A DNA stretch of 64,000 nucleotides, taken from CALINB01 sp938045325 (lineage in GTDB: Bacteria; Pseudomonadota; Alphaproteobacteria; Rhodospirillales; CALINB01). Shown here piece by piece: positions 1 through 11,297 of this stretch (position 1 is the stretch's first letter; the number at the start of each line of letters is the position of its first letter). The translations under genes were made by a program, and so were the position numbers. The notes below the pieces were generated by a model, which ran no database searches, had not been told where the DNA came from, and saw only the letters and a program-made list of their open reading frames with translations. The stretch spans positions 1 through 64,000 of the forward strand of contig JAYNQW010000012.1 in assembly GCA_038114465.1 (NCBI GenBank). Reading direction: 5' to 3'.

Positions 1-2
1 AA

Positions 3-79
3 TGGTGGGCCCGGCAGGACTCGAACCTGCAACCAGACCGTTATGAGCGGCCGGCTCTAACCAGTTGAGCTACGGGCCC
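3..79 (-). tRNA. tRNA with CAT anticodon, probably tRNA-Ile2 (lysidine type)
   Basis: The minus strand folds as a complete 77-nt tRNA: 7-bp acceptor stem (GGGCCCG with CGGGCCC), D-stem GCTC/GAGC, anticodon loop CTCATAA, T-stem GCAGG/CCTGC with TTCGAGT loop, and an encoded CCA end. The anticodon is CAT, which fits elongator Met or the minor Ile2 tRNA whose C34 becomes lysidine. Acceptor pairs C4-G69 and C5-G68 are features recognised by TilS in Ile2 tRNAs, so Ile2 is favoured. Elongator Met is the alternative; initiator Met is unlikely because positions 1 and 72 pair normally. Confidence 0.9.
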
Positions 80-104
80 TAAACCCGATGTCTATATTCA
101 AACC

Positions 105-143
105 ATAAAAAGACCGGACGGCCTAGCGGCACATCCGGTCTTT
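105..143 (-). terminator. Rho-independent terminator of rpoD
   Basis: A perfect 10-bp inverted repeat (109-118 with 134-143, arm AAAGACCGGA) is followed on the minus strand by a T-rich run. It sits just after the rpoD stop codon and before the tRNA. Confidence 0.75.
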
Positions 144-169
144 GAAACTTTTTCCCCGTTTCGAAAAGC

Positions 170-2608
170 TTAGTAATCGAGAAAGCTTCTCAGTTTGCGC
201 GATCGGCTCGGGTGCTTCAATTTGCGGAGCGCCTTGGCTTCGATCTGACGTATTCGTTCGCGGGTGACGGAGAACTGCTGACCAACTTCTTCCAAGGTAT
301 GGTCCGTGTTCATACCGATGCCGAAACGCATTCTGAGCACGCGCTCTTCGCGCGGGGTCAGGGACGCCAACACCCGAGTCGTGGTCTCGCGCAGGTTGCC
401 CTGAATGGCGGCATCCAACGGCTGCACCGCGTTTTTATCTTCGATGAAATCGCCGAGATGGCTGTCTTCCTCATCACCGATCGGGGTTTCGAGGGAAATC
501 GGTTCCTTGGCGATTTTGAGAACTTTACGCACTTTCTCCAGCGGCATGGTGAGCTTCGCCGACAATTCCTCCGGCGTCGGCTCGCGGCCGATCTCATGCA
601 GCATCTGGCGACTGGTCCGTACGAGCTTATTAATAGTCTCGATCATATGCACCGGAATCCGGATGGTGCGCGCCTGATCGGCGATCGAGCGGGTGATCGC
701 CTGGCGAATCCACCACGTGGCGTAGGTCGAGAACTTGTAGCCGCGGCGGTATTCGAACTTATCGACCGCCTTCATCAGACCGATGTTGCCTTCCTGGATC
801 AGATCCAGGAACTGCAGGCCGCGGTTGGTGTATTTCTTGGCAATCGAAATCACGAGACGCAGGTTGGCCTCGATCATTTCTTTTTTCGCCTTCGACGCTT
901 CGCGTTCGCCCTTTTGCACCGTGTTGACGATCCGCCGGAACGCGACAATCTGCAGGCCGGTTTCCTGGGCTACTTCGGCGATCCGTTCACGAATTTCCTG
1001 AATTTCATCGACATGTTTGGTGGCAAATTTTTCCCAAGCCTTATTCTGCGTCTTAACCCGGCTCAGCCAACCCGAATCGAGCTCGTCATCGCGATACTGT
1101 TCCAGGAAATCCTCGCGTTTTACCCGGCAACTCACAGCCAAACGCAGCAATTTACCTTCGAGGGTGATCAAGCGCCGGTTCAGACCATACAAGTGATCGA
1201 CCAGTTCTTCGATCCGGTTGTTGTTCAGGTGCACGCTTTCCATCAGGGTGATCAGCTCACGGCGGAGCTTCTCATAGCGTTTTTCCTGTGCCGGCTTCAG
1301 GGTTTCCCCCTTCTCCATCAGCTCAAGGCGCTGAACCTGCAAACGATGATGCTTTTTATAAGTTTTGGTGATCTTTTCGAAGTTCTCGAGGACCTGCGGC
1401 AACAAGGTCGCTTCTAACGCGGCCAGGGACAACGTGTTGTCATCCGCATCATCATCGTCGTCGTCGCTTGAGGAATCGCCACCATCTTCATTACTGTTAT
1501 CGGCCTTGGCTTCACCATTGCCGCTATCCGGTTTGGCGGGTGCCGCCGCTTGGCCATTGCCGTTGTCGGCAGTTTGCACCGCTGCGGCACCGTTCGAGCC
1601 GTTCGCACCATTGGCGCCATTGGCCCCATTCGCGCCATTGGCCCCATTCGCGCCATTGGCCCCATTCGCGCCATTGGCACCGTTGGCATTGTTATTCGCG
1701 CCATTCGGACCGCCGCCATAGGTTGCATCGAGATCGATGATATCGCGCAGCAGCAGCACTTCCTCTTTCAAGGCTTTATGCCACTCGGCAATCGCCTTCA
1801 TGGTCAGCGGGCTTTCGCAGATGCCGCCGATCATCATTTCGCGGCCGGCTTCGATACGCTTAGCGATCGCAATTTCGCCTTCCCGCGACAGCAATTCGAC
1901 GCTGCCCATTTCGCGCAAATACATGCGAACCGGATCGTCGGTCCGCCCGACGTCGGATTCATCGACGTTACCGCTCGCTTTTGGTTTTTCTTCTTCGCTG
2001 ACTTCTTGGGTTTTGTTGTCGTCGTCGGAATCGTTGTCTTCATCGCTGTCGACGACATTGATGCCCATTTCCGACAACATCGACATGGTATCTTCGATTT
2101 GCTCGGATGAAACCTGATCGGGCGGCAGGTTTTTGTTCAATTCATCGTACGTGACGTAGCCGCGCTCTTTCGCGCCAGCGATCATCTTTTTGACGTTCGC
2201 GCCGAGACTATCGAGCAGCGGGCTATCGCCGGCTTCCTCATCTTTTCCCGATTTGGTTTGTTTCTTTGACGCTGTTTTGCCGTTGGCCTTAGCTGAGGTT
2301 TTGGTTGCGGCTTTATCCGCGGCTTTTGCTGTTTTCTTATCCGTGGCTTTGGACGCAGCAGCCGTAGCCGTTTTTTTGGCGGCCTTTTTAGCCGGCGCTT
2401 TTTTCGCGGCTGCTTTCTTAGCCGTTTTCTTCGCAGGTGTTTTTTTCGCAGGGGGTTTTTTCGCCGCAGCTTTCTTGGCAGTCGTCTTCGCAGCCGCTTT
2501 TTTCGCCGCCGGTTTGGTTTTGGTTTTCGCAGCCGATTTCGTTGCCGCTTTCGCGGTCTTTTTGGCTTTCGGTTTGCCCGCTGCTTTTTTTGCCGTTTTT
2601 GTTGCCAT
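170..2608 (-). CDS. rpoD: RNA polymerase primary sigma factor RpoD (sigma-70) with histone H1-like N-terminal tail
   Basis: Housekeeping sigma factor that directs RNA polymerase to -10/-35 promoters. The ATG at 2608 is preferred because GGGAGAGG lies just upstream; an upstream GTG would add 15 residues without an RBS. The protein is 812 aa, longer than the roughly 600-700 aa usual for the family. Order: residues 1 to about 123 are Lys/Ala-rich (AKKAA/PAKK units), then region 1.1, region 1.2 (DPVRMYLREMG, about 224-235), a non-conserved region with an NGA repeat (about 301-340) and an acidic run, then regions 2 to 4 (ISIAKKYTNRGLQFLDLIQEG; YATWWIRQAI; helix-turn-helix VTRERIRQIEAKALRKL). It follows dnaG in a conserved macromolecular-synthesis cluster. 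A TATAAA (plus-strand TTTATA at 2666-2671) upstream of the start could belong to a private promoter. The identity is certain; the role of the basic tail is unknown. Confidence 0.98.
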   Translation of the reverse strand: MATKTAKKAAGKPKAKKTAKAATKSAAKTKTKPAAKKAAAKTTAKKAAAKKPPAKKTPAKKTAKKAAAKKAPAKKAAKKTATAAASKATDKKTAKAADKAATKTSAKANGKTASKKQTKSGKDEEAGDSPLLDSLGANVKKMIAGAKERGYVTYDELNKNLPPDQVSSEQIEDTMSMLSEMGINVVDSDEDNDSDDDNKTQEVSEEEKPKASGNVDESDVGRTDDPVRMYLREMGSVELLSREGEIAIAKRIEAGREMMIGGICESPLTMKAIAEWHKALKEEVLLLRDIIDLDATYGGGPNGANNNANGANGANGANGANGANGANGANGANGANGSNGAAAVQTADNGNGQAAAPAKPDSGNGEAKADNSNEDGGDSSSDDDDDDADDNTLSLAALEATLLPQVLENFEKITKTYKKHHRLQVQRLELMEKGETLKPAQEKRYEKLRRELITLMESVHLNNNRIEELVDHLYGLNRRLITLEGKLLRLAVSCRVKREDFLEQYRDDELDSGWLSRVKTQNKAWEKFATKHVDEIQEIRERIAEVAQETGLQIVAFRRIVNTVQKGEREASKAKKEMIEANLRLVISIAKKYTNRGLQFLDLIQEGNIGLMKAVDKFEYRRGYKFSTYATWWIRQAITRSIADQARTIRIPVHMIETINKLVRTSRQMLHEIGREPTPEELSAKLTMPLEKVRKVLKIAKEPISLETPIGDEEDSHLGDFIEDKNAVQPLDAAIQGNLRETTTRVLASLTPREERVLRMRFGIGMNTDHTLEEVGQQFSVTRERIRQIEAKALRKLKHPSRSRKLRSFLDY
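1600..1695 (-). repeat. In-frame tandem repeat encoding Asn-Gly-Ala in rpoD
   Basis: An 18-bp unit made of two 9-bp halves (GCCATTGGC / CCCATTCGC on the plus strand) is repeated in tandem and encodes about nine consecutive NGA triplets within the sigma factor non-conserved region. The unit length keeps the frame, so copy-number changes would be tolerated. Confidence 0.85.
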
Positions 2609-2777
2609 TTGTTTCCTCTCCCCCAGTACCGCTCTTAAATCACACCGCCTCAACTTTCTGTGTGCTTTATAATGTTCAATCCCTGGGCATCTAAATATTC
2701 AAACAATCTTGAGACTCGAAAACCCACCCGGTGATCAGAAAACTTCCGAACCATCATCCGGTCCTGTCTGATATTTT

Positions 2778-4565
2778 TTATAAATCCCGAGTCTGGTGCT
2801 GTTGTGCCTTCAAAGCCCGAAAGCGCTCCATCGCCTCTGCCGTCATCTCTCCCGCAAGGCCGGCCTTCGCTTCCCGAATTTCAGCCTGTAAATCCCTCTG
2901 ATGATATAAATTATAAGTCTCTTCCCATCCTTGCCGGGCCGTCTCGTCATCCGTCTCCGGACGGGCAAAAAACGCGTGATCGTATACCTTTGGGCCCAAA
3001 AGTGAACCTAAAATCCCCGTAAATCCACTTTCTCTCAATTGGTGTTCAAGACCCGCCGAGTCAAGGCTTGGCTGGTGGGCCAGGGTCTTTAATGCTTCCT
3101 GGCGGAGTTTGTCAAGTTCAGGGGCGGAAAATCCCGTTTTCCCAAGCCTTTCACCGATTTGATCGTAAAGGCCGGGATGGGTCAGCAAAACCACCAGTAA
3201 AATAGCCTCCCGGTGGCTGAGGACGTCTTGAATCGCATCCGCCGAGCGGGCCCCCGACCATTGACTGGACGGGCCATATCCAGGCTCAAACCCCGGCGTG
3301 CCGGGACGGGCCCAGATCCGGTCCTTGAACGCCCTTAAAAAGTGGCCGCGTACCATGGAATCGCCGATTTGACGGCCATAATCCTCGAGTTGCTTCTGAA
3401 ACAGCGATTTTTCTTCCGGCGTTTTTGCCTGTTTCCCCTTGGTCACCATCCACCACAGCATATCCGATAAGGGCTCCGCCGCCGTGATATGACGTTTGAA
3501 AGCATCGGGTCCTTCGACCTTGATTAGGCTGTCGGGATCCTCACCCGCCGGCAGCGCAGCGAAGCGCAAGCCTAAGCCGGGTTTGAGCAACGGCAGGGCC
3601 CGTTCGGCGGCGCGCGCGGCGGCGCGAGCACCGGCGTTATCGCCGTCGAAGCACAACACCGGTTCGCGCGCGATGCGCCAGAGAATTTGCAGCTGATCCT
3701 CCGTCAACGCCGTGCCCAAGGGTGCAACGGCGGCGGTGATCCCGGCCTGGCTCAAGGCGATCACATCCATATAGCCTTCCGTGACGATCAGGGTTTCGCT
3801 TTTCCGCGCCGCGGGCGCCGCGTGCGAGAGGCCGTACAGCACCCGGCTTTTATGAAACAGCGGCGTATCCGGCGAGTTCAGATATTTCGGCTCGCCGTCG
3901 CCGAGAATCCGTCCGCCAAACGCAATCACCCGGCCGCGGGCATCGAGAATCGGAAACACGATCCGCCGGCGGAATCGGTCGTACGGGGCCCGGGTTTGAT
4001 CGTCGGGCTGAATGATCAGCCCCGCCGCGATCAGCAAGTTTTCGTCAATTCCCTCGCGGGCGAGCGCGCCTTTCAGGGCGCCACGCGAATCAAGCGCAAA
4101 GCCGATTCGGAACTTTTTGATGGTCGCGTCATCAAGCCCGCGTTCGCGTAAATAATCGAGCGCGGCGCGGCCTTCGGGTAAACGCAAATTGCGTTCGAAA
4201 TACGCCGCCGCTTTTTCCGTTACATCCAAAAGCGTTTGTTGCTGTTGCGAGCGCTCGCGTTGTTCCGGCGTATCGGCCGGCACTTCCATGCCCGCTTCGT
4301 GGGCCAGCCGTTCGACCGCTTCGGGAAAACTCACGTTCTCCATATTCATCACGAAATCGATGGCACTGCCGTGCGCGCCGCAGCCGAAGCAGTGATAAAA
4401 ACCTTTTTCGTCGTTCACCGTAAACGACGGCGTCTTTTCTTTGTGGAACGGACACAGCCCGAGATGCTCGCGGCCCCGCTTGGTCAGCTTGACGCGACGG
4501 GACACCACATCGGCGACGCCGATGCGATGACGCAGTTCATCGAGAAATTGCGGTGGAAAGGCCAT
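2778..4565 (-). CDS. dnaG: DNA primase DnaG
   Basis: Synthesises RNA primers at the replication fork. The protein is 595 aa when started at the ATG at 4565, which follows GGAG at 5 nt spacing; the longer open frame upstream has no primase-like sequence. N-terminal CHC2 zinc-binding domain (C38, H41, C59, C62). The RNA polymerase/TOPRIM core carries VTEGYMDVIAL and the metal-binding DGD in CFDGDNAGARAA. The C-terminal part would be the DnaB helicase-binding domain. It lies between yqeY and rpoD on the same strand, the classic macromolecular-synthesis arrangement. Length and domain order are normal. Confidence 0.97.
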   Translation of the reverse strand: MAFPPQFLDELRHRIGVADVVSRRVKLTKRGREHLGLCPFHKEKTPSFTVNDEKGFYHCFGCGAHGSAIDFVMNMENVSFPEAVERLAHEAGMEVPADTPEQRERSQQQQTLLDVTEKAAAYFERNLRLPEGRAALDYLRERGLDDATIKKFRIGFALDSRGALKGALAREGIDENLLIAAGLIIQPDDQTRAPYDRFRRRIVFPILDARGRVIAFGGRILGDGEPKYLNSPDTPLFHKSRVLYGLSHAAPAARKSETLIVTEGYMDVIALSQAGITAAVAPLGTALTEDQLQILWRIAREPVLCFDGDNAGARAAARAAERALPLLKPGLGLRFAALPAGEDPDSLIKVEGPDAFKRHITAAEPLSDMLWWMVTKGKQAKTPEEKSLFQKQLEDYGRQIGDSMVRGHFLRAFKDRIWARPGTPGFEPGYGPSSQWSGARSADAIQDVLSHREAILLVVLLTHPGLYDQIGERLGKTGFSAPELDKLRQEALKTLAHQPSLDSAGLEHQLRESGFTGILGSLLGPKVYDHAFFARPETDDETARQGWEETYNLYHQRDLQAEIREAKAGLAGEMTAEAMERFRALKAQQHQTRDL

Positions 4566-4662
4566 GCGTACTCCAAGACGGCTTGCCGGGGACCCACCTT
4601 TAACCGGGGTGCAAGCCGAATCAAGTGATCTTACCGGCCCGGGGGTAGTGCTTAAATCCTTA

Positions 4663-4692
4663 AGATTATTGAGTTTTCCACGGGACTCACAA
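4663..4692 (-). promoter_or_regulatory. Possible dnaG promoter
   Basis: On the minus strand TTGTGA (4687-4692) is followed after 18 nt by TAATCT (4663-4668), in the 193-nt gap between yqeY and dnaG. The match is weak and is by inspection only. Confidence 0.25.
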
Positions 4693-4758
4693 ACCGTCCA
4701 CACCGCCCAGGAGAACCGGCGGCCCATCGCGCCAAATTTGAGGAAACGATTCGCCTGT

Positions 4759-5214
4759 TTAGCCGAGTTGGTCTTTCACCGCGGCGCTGGCTTTACCGAA
4801 ATCCATGCGCCCCGCGTATTGCTCTTTCAGCGCGGCCATGACCTTGCCCATTTCCTTGAGGCTGGTGGCGCCGACGCTTTTGATCGCTTCTTTGATCGCC
4901 TCGAGCGTTTCGTCTTCGCTTAAGGGTTCAGGCAGAAACTCGTTGATGACATCGATTTCGGCTTGTTCCTGCTCGGCAAGTTCCGTGCGCCCGCCTTGCT
5001 GATACAGTTTAATGCTCTCGTTGCGTTGCTTGATCATCGACTGAAGCATCGACAAAATTTCGTCTTCACTGATCTCGTCGGTCTTGCCTTTGCCGCGCGC
5101 GGCAATGTCGCGGTCCTTCAGCGCGGCCACAATCAAACGGACCGTGTTGGTTTTCAGTGTATCGCGATTAATCATCGCTTCTTTAAGAGCATCGTTTAGA
5201 CGCGCACGAAGCAT
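4759..5214 (-). CDS. yqeY: GatB/YqeY domain-containing protein
   Basis: A 151-aa single-domain protein homologous to the C-terminal tRNA-binding YqeY domain of the amidotransferase subunit GatB. Typical features are the N-terminal LNDALKEAMINRDTLKTNTVRL helix, the Q-rich ...MLQSMIKQRNESIKLYQQGGR segment and the C-terminal GKVMAALKEQYAGRMDFGKAS. Stand-alone YqeY proteins are common and their cellular role is not settled; some involvement with tRNA is inferred from the domain. It precedes dnaG and rpoD on the same strand and is divergent from carA, an order conserved in alphaproteobacteria. No strong ribosome binding site is visible before the ATG. Confidence 0.93.
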   Translation of the reverse strand: MLRARLNDALKEAMINRDTLKTNTVRLIVAALKDRDIAARGKGKTDEISEDEILSMLQSMIKQRNESIKLYQQGGRTELAEQEQAEIDVINEFLPEPLSEDETLEAIKEAIKSVGATSLKEMGKVMAALKEQYAGRMDFGKASAAVKDQLG

Positions 5215-5247
5215 AGCTGGGGTCTCAAGCTGTTCGGGAAAGCGGGT

Positions 5248-5276
5248 AAGTTAACCAAAATCGTTTCGAAACGCAA
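5248..5276 (-). promoter_or_regulatory. Putative promoter of yqeY-dnaG-rpoD
   Basis: On the minus strand TTGCGT (5271-5276) and TAACTT (5248-5253) are separated by 17 nt, 34 nt upstream of the yqeY start. Reasonable sigma-70 match, found by eye. Confidence 0.4.
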
Positions 5277-5331
5277 CCGGAGGATTTAATTTAGCGTATT
5301 GTTTTTAAACGATTTTTTAGAAATTATCGGC

Positions 5332-5361
5332 TTGACGCCGCACACCGCTTTCCCGTAAAGA
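5332..5361 (+). promoter_or_regulatory. Putative carA promoter in the 310-bp yqeY-carA divergent region
   Basis: TTGACG (5332-5337) and TAAAGA (5356-5361) with an 18-nt spacer, about 165 nt upstream of carA. The remainder of the intergenic region (5215-5524) shows no open frame of note. The long leader could carry regulation of carAB, but no recognisable attenuator was found. Confidence 0.4.
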
Positions 5362-5524
5362 GGGTCAAACCGGCGGCACACAAGACCAAATGAATTTTCA
5401 CTAACTCTTTCGTTTTATTCGCGCCCACCTTCGCGCAGACCGTCCTTGCGAACCTGAAGACGGGCACCCGAACCTAAGAATCGGGCGAATCGAACGAGTA
5501 AAGGACCAAAGGCACCCATCATTC

Positions 5525-6715
5525 ATGTCTGGCCCGGCACCCGCTAAAACACCGCACCCGGATACGACCCCGCCTCCCGGATGCGATGCGGCATTGGTGC
5601 TGGACGACGGCTCCGTTTATTGGGGACGGGGCTTCGGGGCGGCCTGCGAATCGGTCGGCGAAGTCTGCTTCAACACCTCACTCACCGGCTATCAAGAGAT
5701 TTTGACCGACCCGAGCTACGCGGGCCAGATCATCACCTTCACGTTTCCCCATATCGGCAATGTCGGCACCAACGCCGAAGACATCGAAACCGTAACACCG
5801 GCGGTGCGCGGTTGCGTGCTGCGCGCCGATATCACGGAGCCGTCGAACTGGCGGGCCGCTCAACACCTGGATCAATGGCTGAAATCGATGAATTTGGCCG
5901 CCGTCGCGGGCATCGATACGCGCAAGCTGACCCGGCGAATTAGGGACGGTGGCGCCCCCAACGGCGCTCTCGTTTATGCCCCGAACGGCACCATCGACGT
6001 CGCGGCCTTGCAGGAAAAAGCCAAAGCCTGGCCCGGCCTCAAAGGCATGGACCTCGCCAAGGACGTGACCTGTGCGCAAACCTATGAATGGGACGGCGAG
6101 GCCGCTTGGTCGCTCGAACACGGTTATACCAAACAGGACAAACCCAAATATCACGTGGTCGCCGTCGATTTCGGTGCCAAGCGCAATATTCTCCGCTGCC
6201 TCGCCGCGGCGGGCTGCAAAGTCACGGTGGTGCCGGCGGATACGTCCTTCGATGACGTGATGCGCCACAAGCCGGACGGGGTGTTTTTCTCGAACGGACC
6301 GGGCGATCCGGCGGCGACCGGCGAATACGCGCTGCCGATGGTGAAGGCGGTGCTCGAATCGGGCACGCCGAGCTTCGGGATTTGCCTAGGCCATCAATTG
6401 ATGGCGCGCGCGCTCGGCGCCACGACGACGAAAATGCATATGGGCCATCGCGGCGGCAATCATCCGGTCAAGGACCTCAAAACGGGTCAGGTTGAAATCA
6501 CGAGCCAAAACCACGGCTTCGTGGTCGAACGCGATTCGCTTCCCAAAAATGTCATCGAAACCCACACGTCGTTGTTCGACGGCACCCTTGAAGGGATTGC
6601 CGCCAACGACAAGCCGGTGTTCTCGGTGCAGTACCATCCGGAAGCCTCGCCCGGCCCGCAGGACAGTCATTATCTTTTTGAACGGTTCATGGATTTGATC
6701 GGAAAGAATACTTAG
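5525..6715 (+). CDS. carA: Carbamoyl-phosphate synthase small subunit (glutaminase)
   Basis: Hydrolyses glutamine and passes ammonia to CarB for carbamoyl phosphate synthesis, feeding pyrimidine and arginine pathways. The 396-aa protein has the N-terminal CPSase small-chain domain (LVLDDGSVYWGRGFGA; FNTSLTGYQEILTDPSYAGQI) and a C-terminal class I glutamine amidotransferase domain. The nucleophile Cys is in SFGICLGHQLMARALG, and the His/Glu pair is in VQYHPEASPGPQD. About 20 N-terminal residues rich in Pro and Thr precede the conserved domain. It ends 2 nt before carB. No strong Shine-Dalgarno is seen at the chosen ATG, so a slightly different start is possible. Confidence 0.97.
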   Translation: MSGPAPAKTPHPDTTPPPGCDAALVLDDGSVYWGRGFGAACESVGEVCFNTSLTGYQEILTDPSYAGQIITFTFPHIGNVGTNAEDIETVTPAVRGCVLRADITEPSNWRAAQHLDQWLKSMNLAAVAGIDTRKLTRRIRDGGAPNGALVYAPNGTIDVAALQEKAKAWPGLKGMDLAKDVTCAQTYEWDGEAAWSLEHGYTKQDKPKYHVVAVDFGAKRNILRCLAAAGCKVTVVPADTSFDDVMRHKPDGVFFSNGPGDPAATGEYALPMVKAVLESGTPSFGICLGHQLMARALGATTTKMHMGHRGGNHPVKDLKTGQVEITSQNHGFVVERDSLPKNVIETHTSLFDGTLEGIAANDKPVFSVQYHPEASPGPQDSHYLFERFMDLIGKNT

Positions 6716-6717
6716 TC

Positions 6718-9969
<3,252 letters not shown>

Positions 9970-9998
9970 TTTTACCACCTCAGTAAGAGGGTTATCTG

Positions 9999-10046
9999 CC
10001 GCGCTTCCGTGAATTTCGAAGCCCCGGGCGCGGTCAGTGTTTTTTT
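9999..10046 (+). terminator. Candidate terminator after carB
   Basis: CCGCGC (9999-10004) pairs with GCGCGG (10028-10033), with a smaller CTTC/GAAG pairing inside, followed closely by seven T residues (10040-10046). The long loop makes it imperfect. Confidence 0.5.
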
Positions 10047-10079
10047 GTTTCGATTTTTAATGTTTGCAGGAACAGTACG

Positions 10080-10553
10080 ATGGATAAATATCCGATGACG
10101 GCGCCCGGCTTGGCCAAGCTTGAAGAGGAAATTAAACGCCTCAAGCACGAAGAGCGTCCGGCCATTATTAAAGCCATTGAAGAGGCACGGGCTCACGGCG
10201 ACCTGTCCGAAAACGCCGAATACCACGCGGCGAAAGAACGCCAGAGCTTTATCGAAGGCCGTATCCTCGAGGTCGACGATTTGATTGCTCGTGCCGAAGT
10301 GATCGACCCCAGTCAGCTGAGCGGCGATACGGTGCTGTTCGGCGCGACAGTCGTCGTGGCTGATGAAGACACCGACGAAGAAACGACCTACCGCATCGTC
10401 GGCAGCCACGAAGGCGACATCGACGCAGGACTGCTGTCGGTCACCGCCCCCCTGGCGCGCGCTTTGATCGGCAAGTCCGTCGGCGACTCGGTCGAGGTCA
10501 AAACGCCAAAAGGCGAAAAGTTTTACGAAATCGTCAAAGTTGAGTTCAAGTAG
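10080..10553 (+). CDS. greA: Transcription elongation factor GreA
   Basis: Rescues backtracked RNA polymerase by stimulating cleavage of the nascent RNA 3' end through the secondary channel. The 157-aa protein is the usual length. The N-terminal coiled coil (about 1-75) carries the signature AHGDLSENAEYHAAKERQ, including the acidic tip residues; the C-terminal half is the FKBP-like domain (TPKGEKFYEIVKVEFK). AGGAACAGT lies before the ATG. It is downstream of carB and convergent with the Lrp-type gene, whose stop codon lies one nucleotide beyond the greA stop. Confidence 0.96.
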   Translation: MDKYPMTAPGLAKLEEEIKRLKHEERPAIIKAIEEARAHGDLSENAEYHAAKERQSFIEGRILEVDDLIARAEVIDPSQLSGDTVLFGATVVVADEDTDEETTYRIVGSHEGDIDAGLLSVTAPLARALIGKSVGDSVEVKTPKGEKFYEIVKVEFK

Positions 10554-10554
10554 C

Positions 10555-11046
10555 TCAATCTTCAACCGATATGGGCGGACCCGATAACTCTTTCGATGTC
10601 CGGATGGTTTCGAACGTCGTGACCTTCACGACATGATCGGCCGACGTCAATTTCATGGTCAGCGCATCGCGGTGATCTTTATCGCGGGCAACCACCTTTA
10701 ACAGAAAATCACCGCCGCCGCGGATCATGTGACATTCGCGTATCTCGGGCCAATCGGCGACCAAGGTTTCGAATGCCTGAAGCTGCACTTGAGATTGGCT
10801 GTCGAGGCCGACCAGGGCGAAAAATTGTTCCTTAAACCCTAACAGGCCCGCATCGATGTTGGCATGATAGCCGTGAATGAACCCGTCTTTCTCCAAGGCC
10901 CGCACCCGGCGCAGACACGGGGGTGCGGAAATGGATGCCCGGCGGGCAAGTTCCACATTGCTTAACCGCCCATCGGATTGGAGCTCACTGAGAATGATGC
11001 GGTGGATTCGGTCAAGCTTAAGCTGTTTTCTGTTATTCTCTGGCAC
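10555..11046 (-). CDS. Lrp/AsnC family transcriptional regulator
   Basis: A 163-aa feast/famine regulator: N-terminal helix-turn-helix (LDRIHRIILSELQSDGRLSNVELARRASIS) and C-terminal RAM ligand-binding/oligomerisation domain (ECHMIRGGGDFLLKVVARD). The GTG at 11046 is preferred because AAGGGGAGG stands 4 nt upstream. An ATG at 11085 would add 13 residues with a poorer ribosome binding site. It is divergent from trxB. Members usually bind amino acids; the ligand and targets here cannot be read from sequence. Confidence 0.93.
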   Translation of the reverse strand: MPENNRKQLKLDRIHRIILSELQSDGRLSNVELARRASISAPPCLRRVRALEKDGFIHGYHANIDAGLLGFKEQFFALVGLDSQSQVQLQAFETLVADWPEIRECHMIRGGGDFLLKVVARDKDHRDALTMKLTSADHVVKVTTFETIRTSKELSGPPISVED

Positions 11047-11297
11047 AAAACCTCCCCTTAAGCGCAAGGATGTTACAATGCCCATGACGCCTTGCCAAGC
11101 CGGGCAAACCGGGCGGAAGGCCTGTTATTCAGGCAATTTTTATCAACAGATCACCCCATTGACGCACAGTTCTCATGACAAAATCCACAGGTTTCGCTGA
11201 TTCACCCAGGCGGGTTGCTTGCTTCGCACCCCGGTGCTTCATATGTTAGCCTGACATTGTCCGCCGAATATTTACCCATTAACAAATGAGACCCACC

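Noticed and set aside
212..1417. Long plus-strand open frame antisense to rpoD
   Set aside because: Shadow of the rpoD coding frame on the opposite strand, with no independent similarity.
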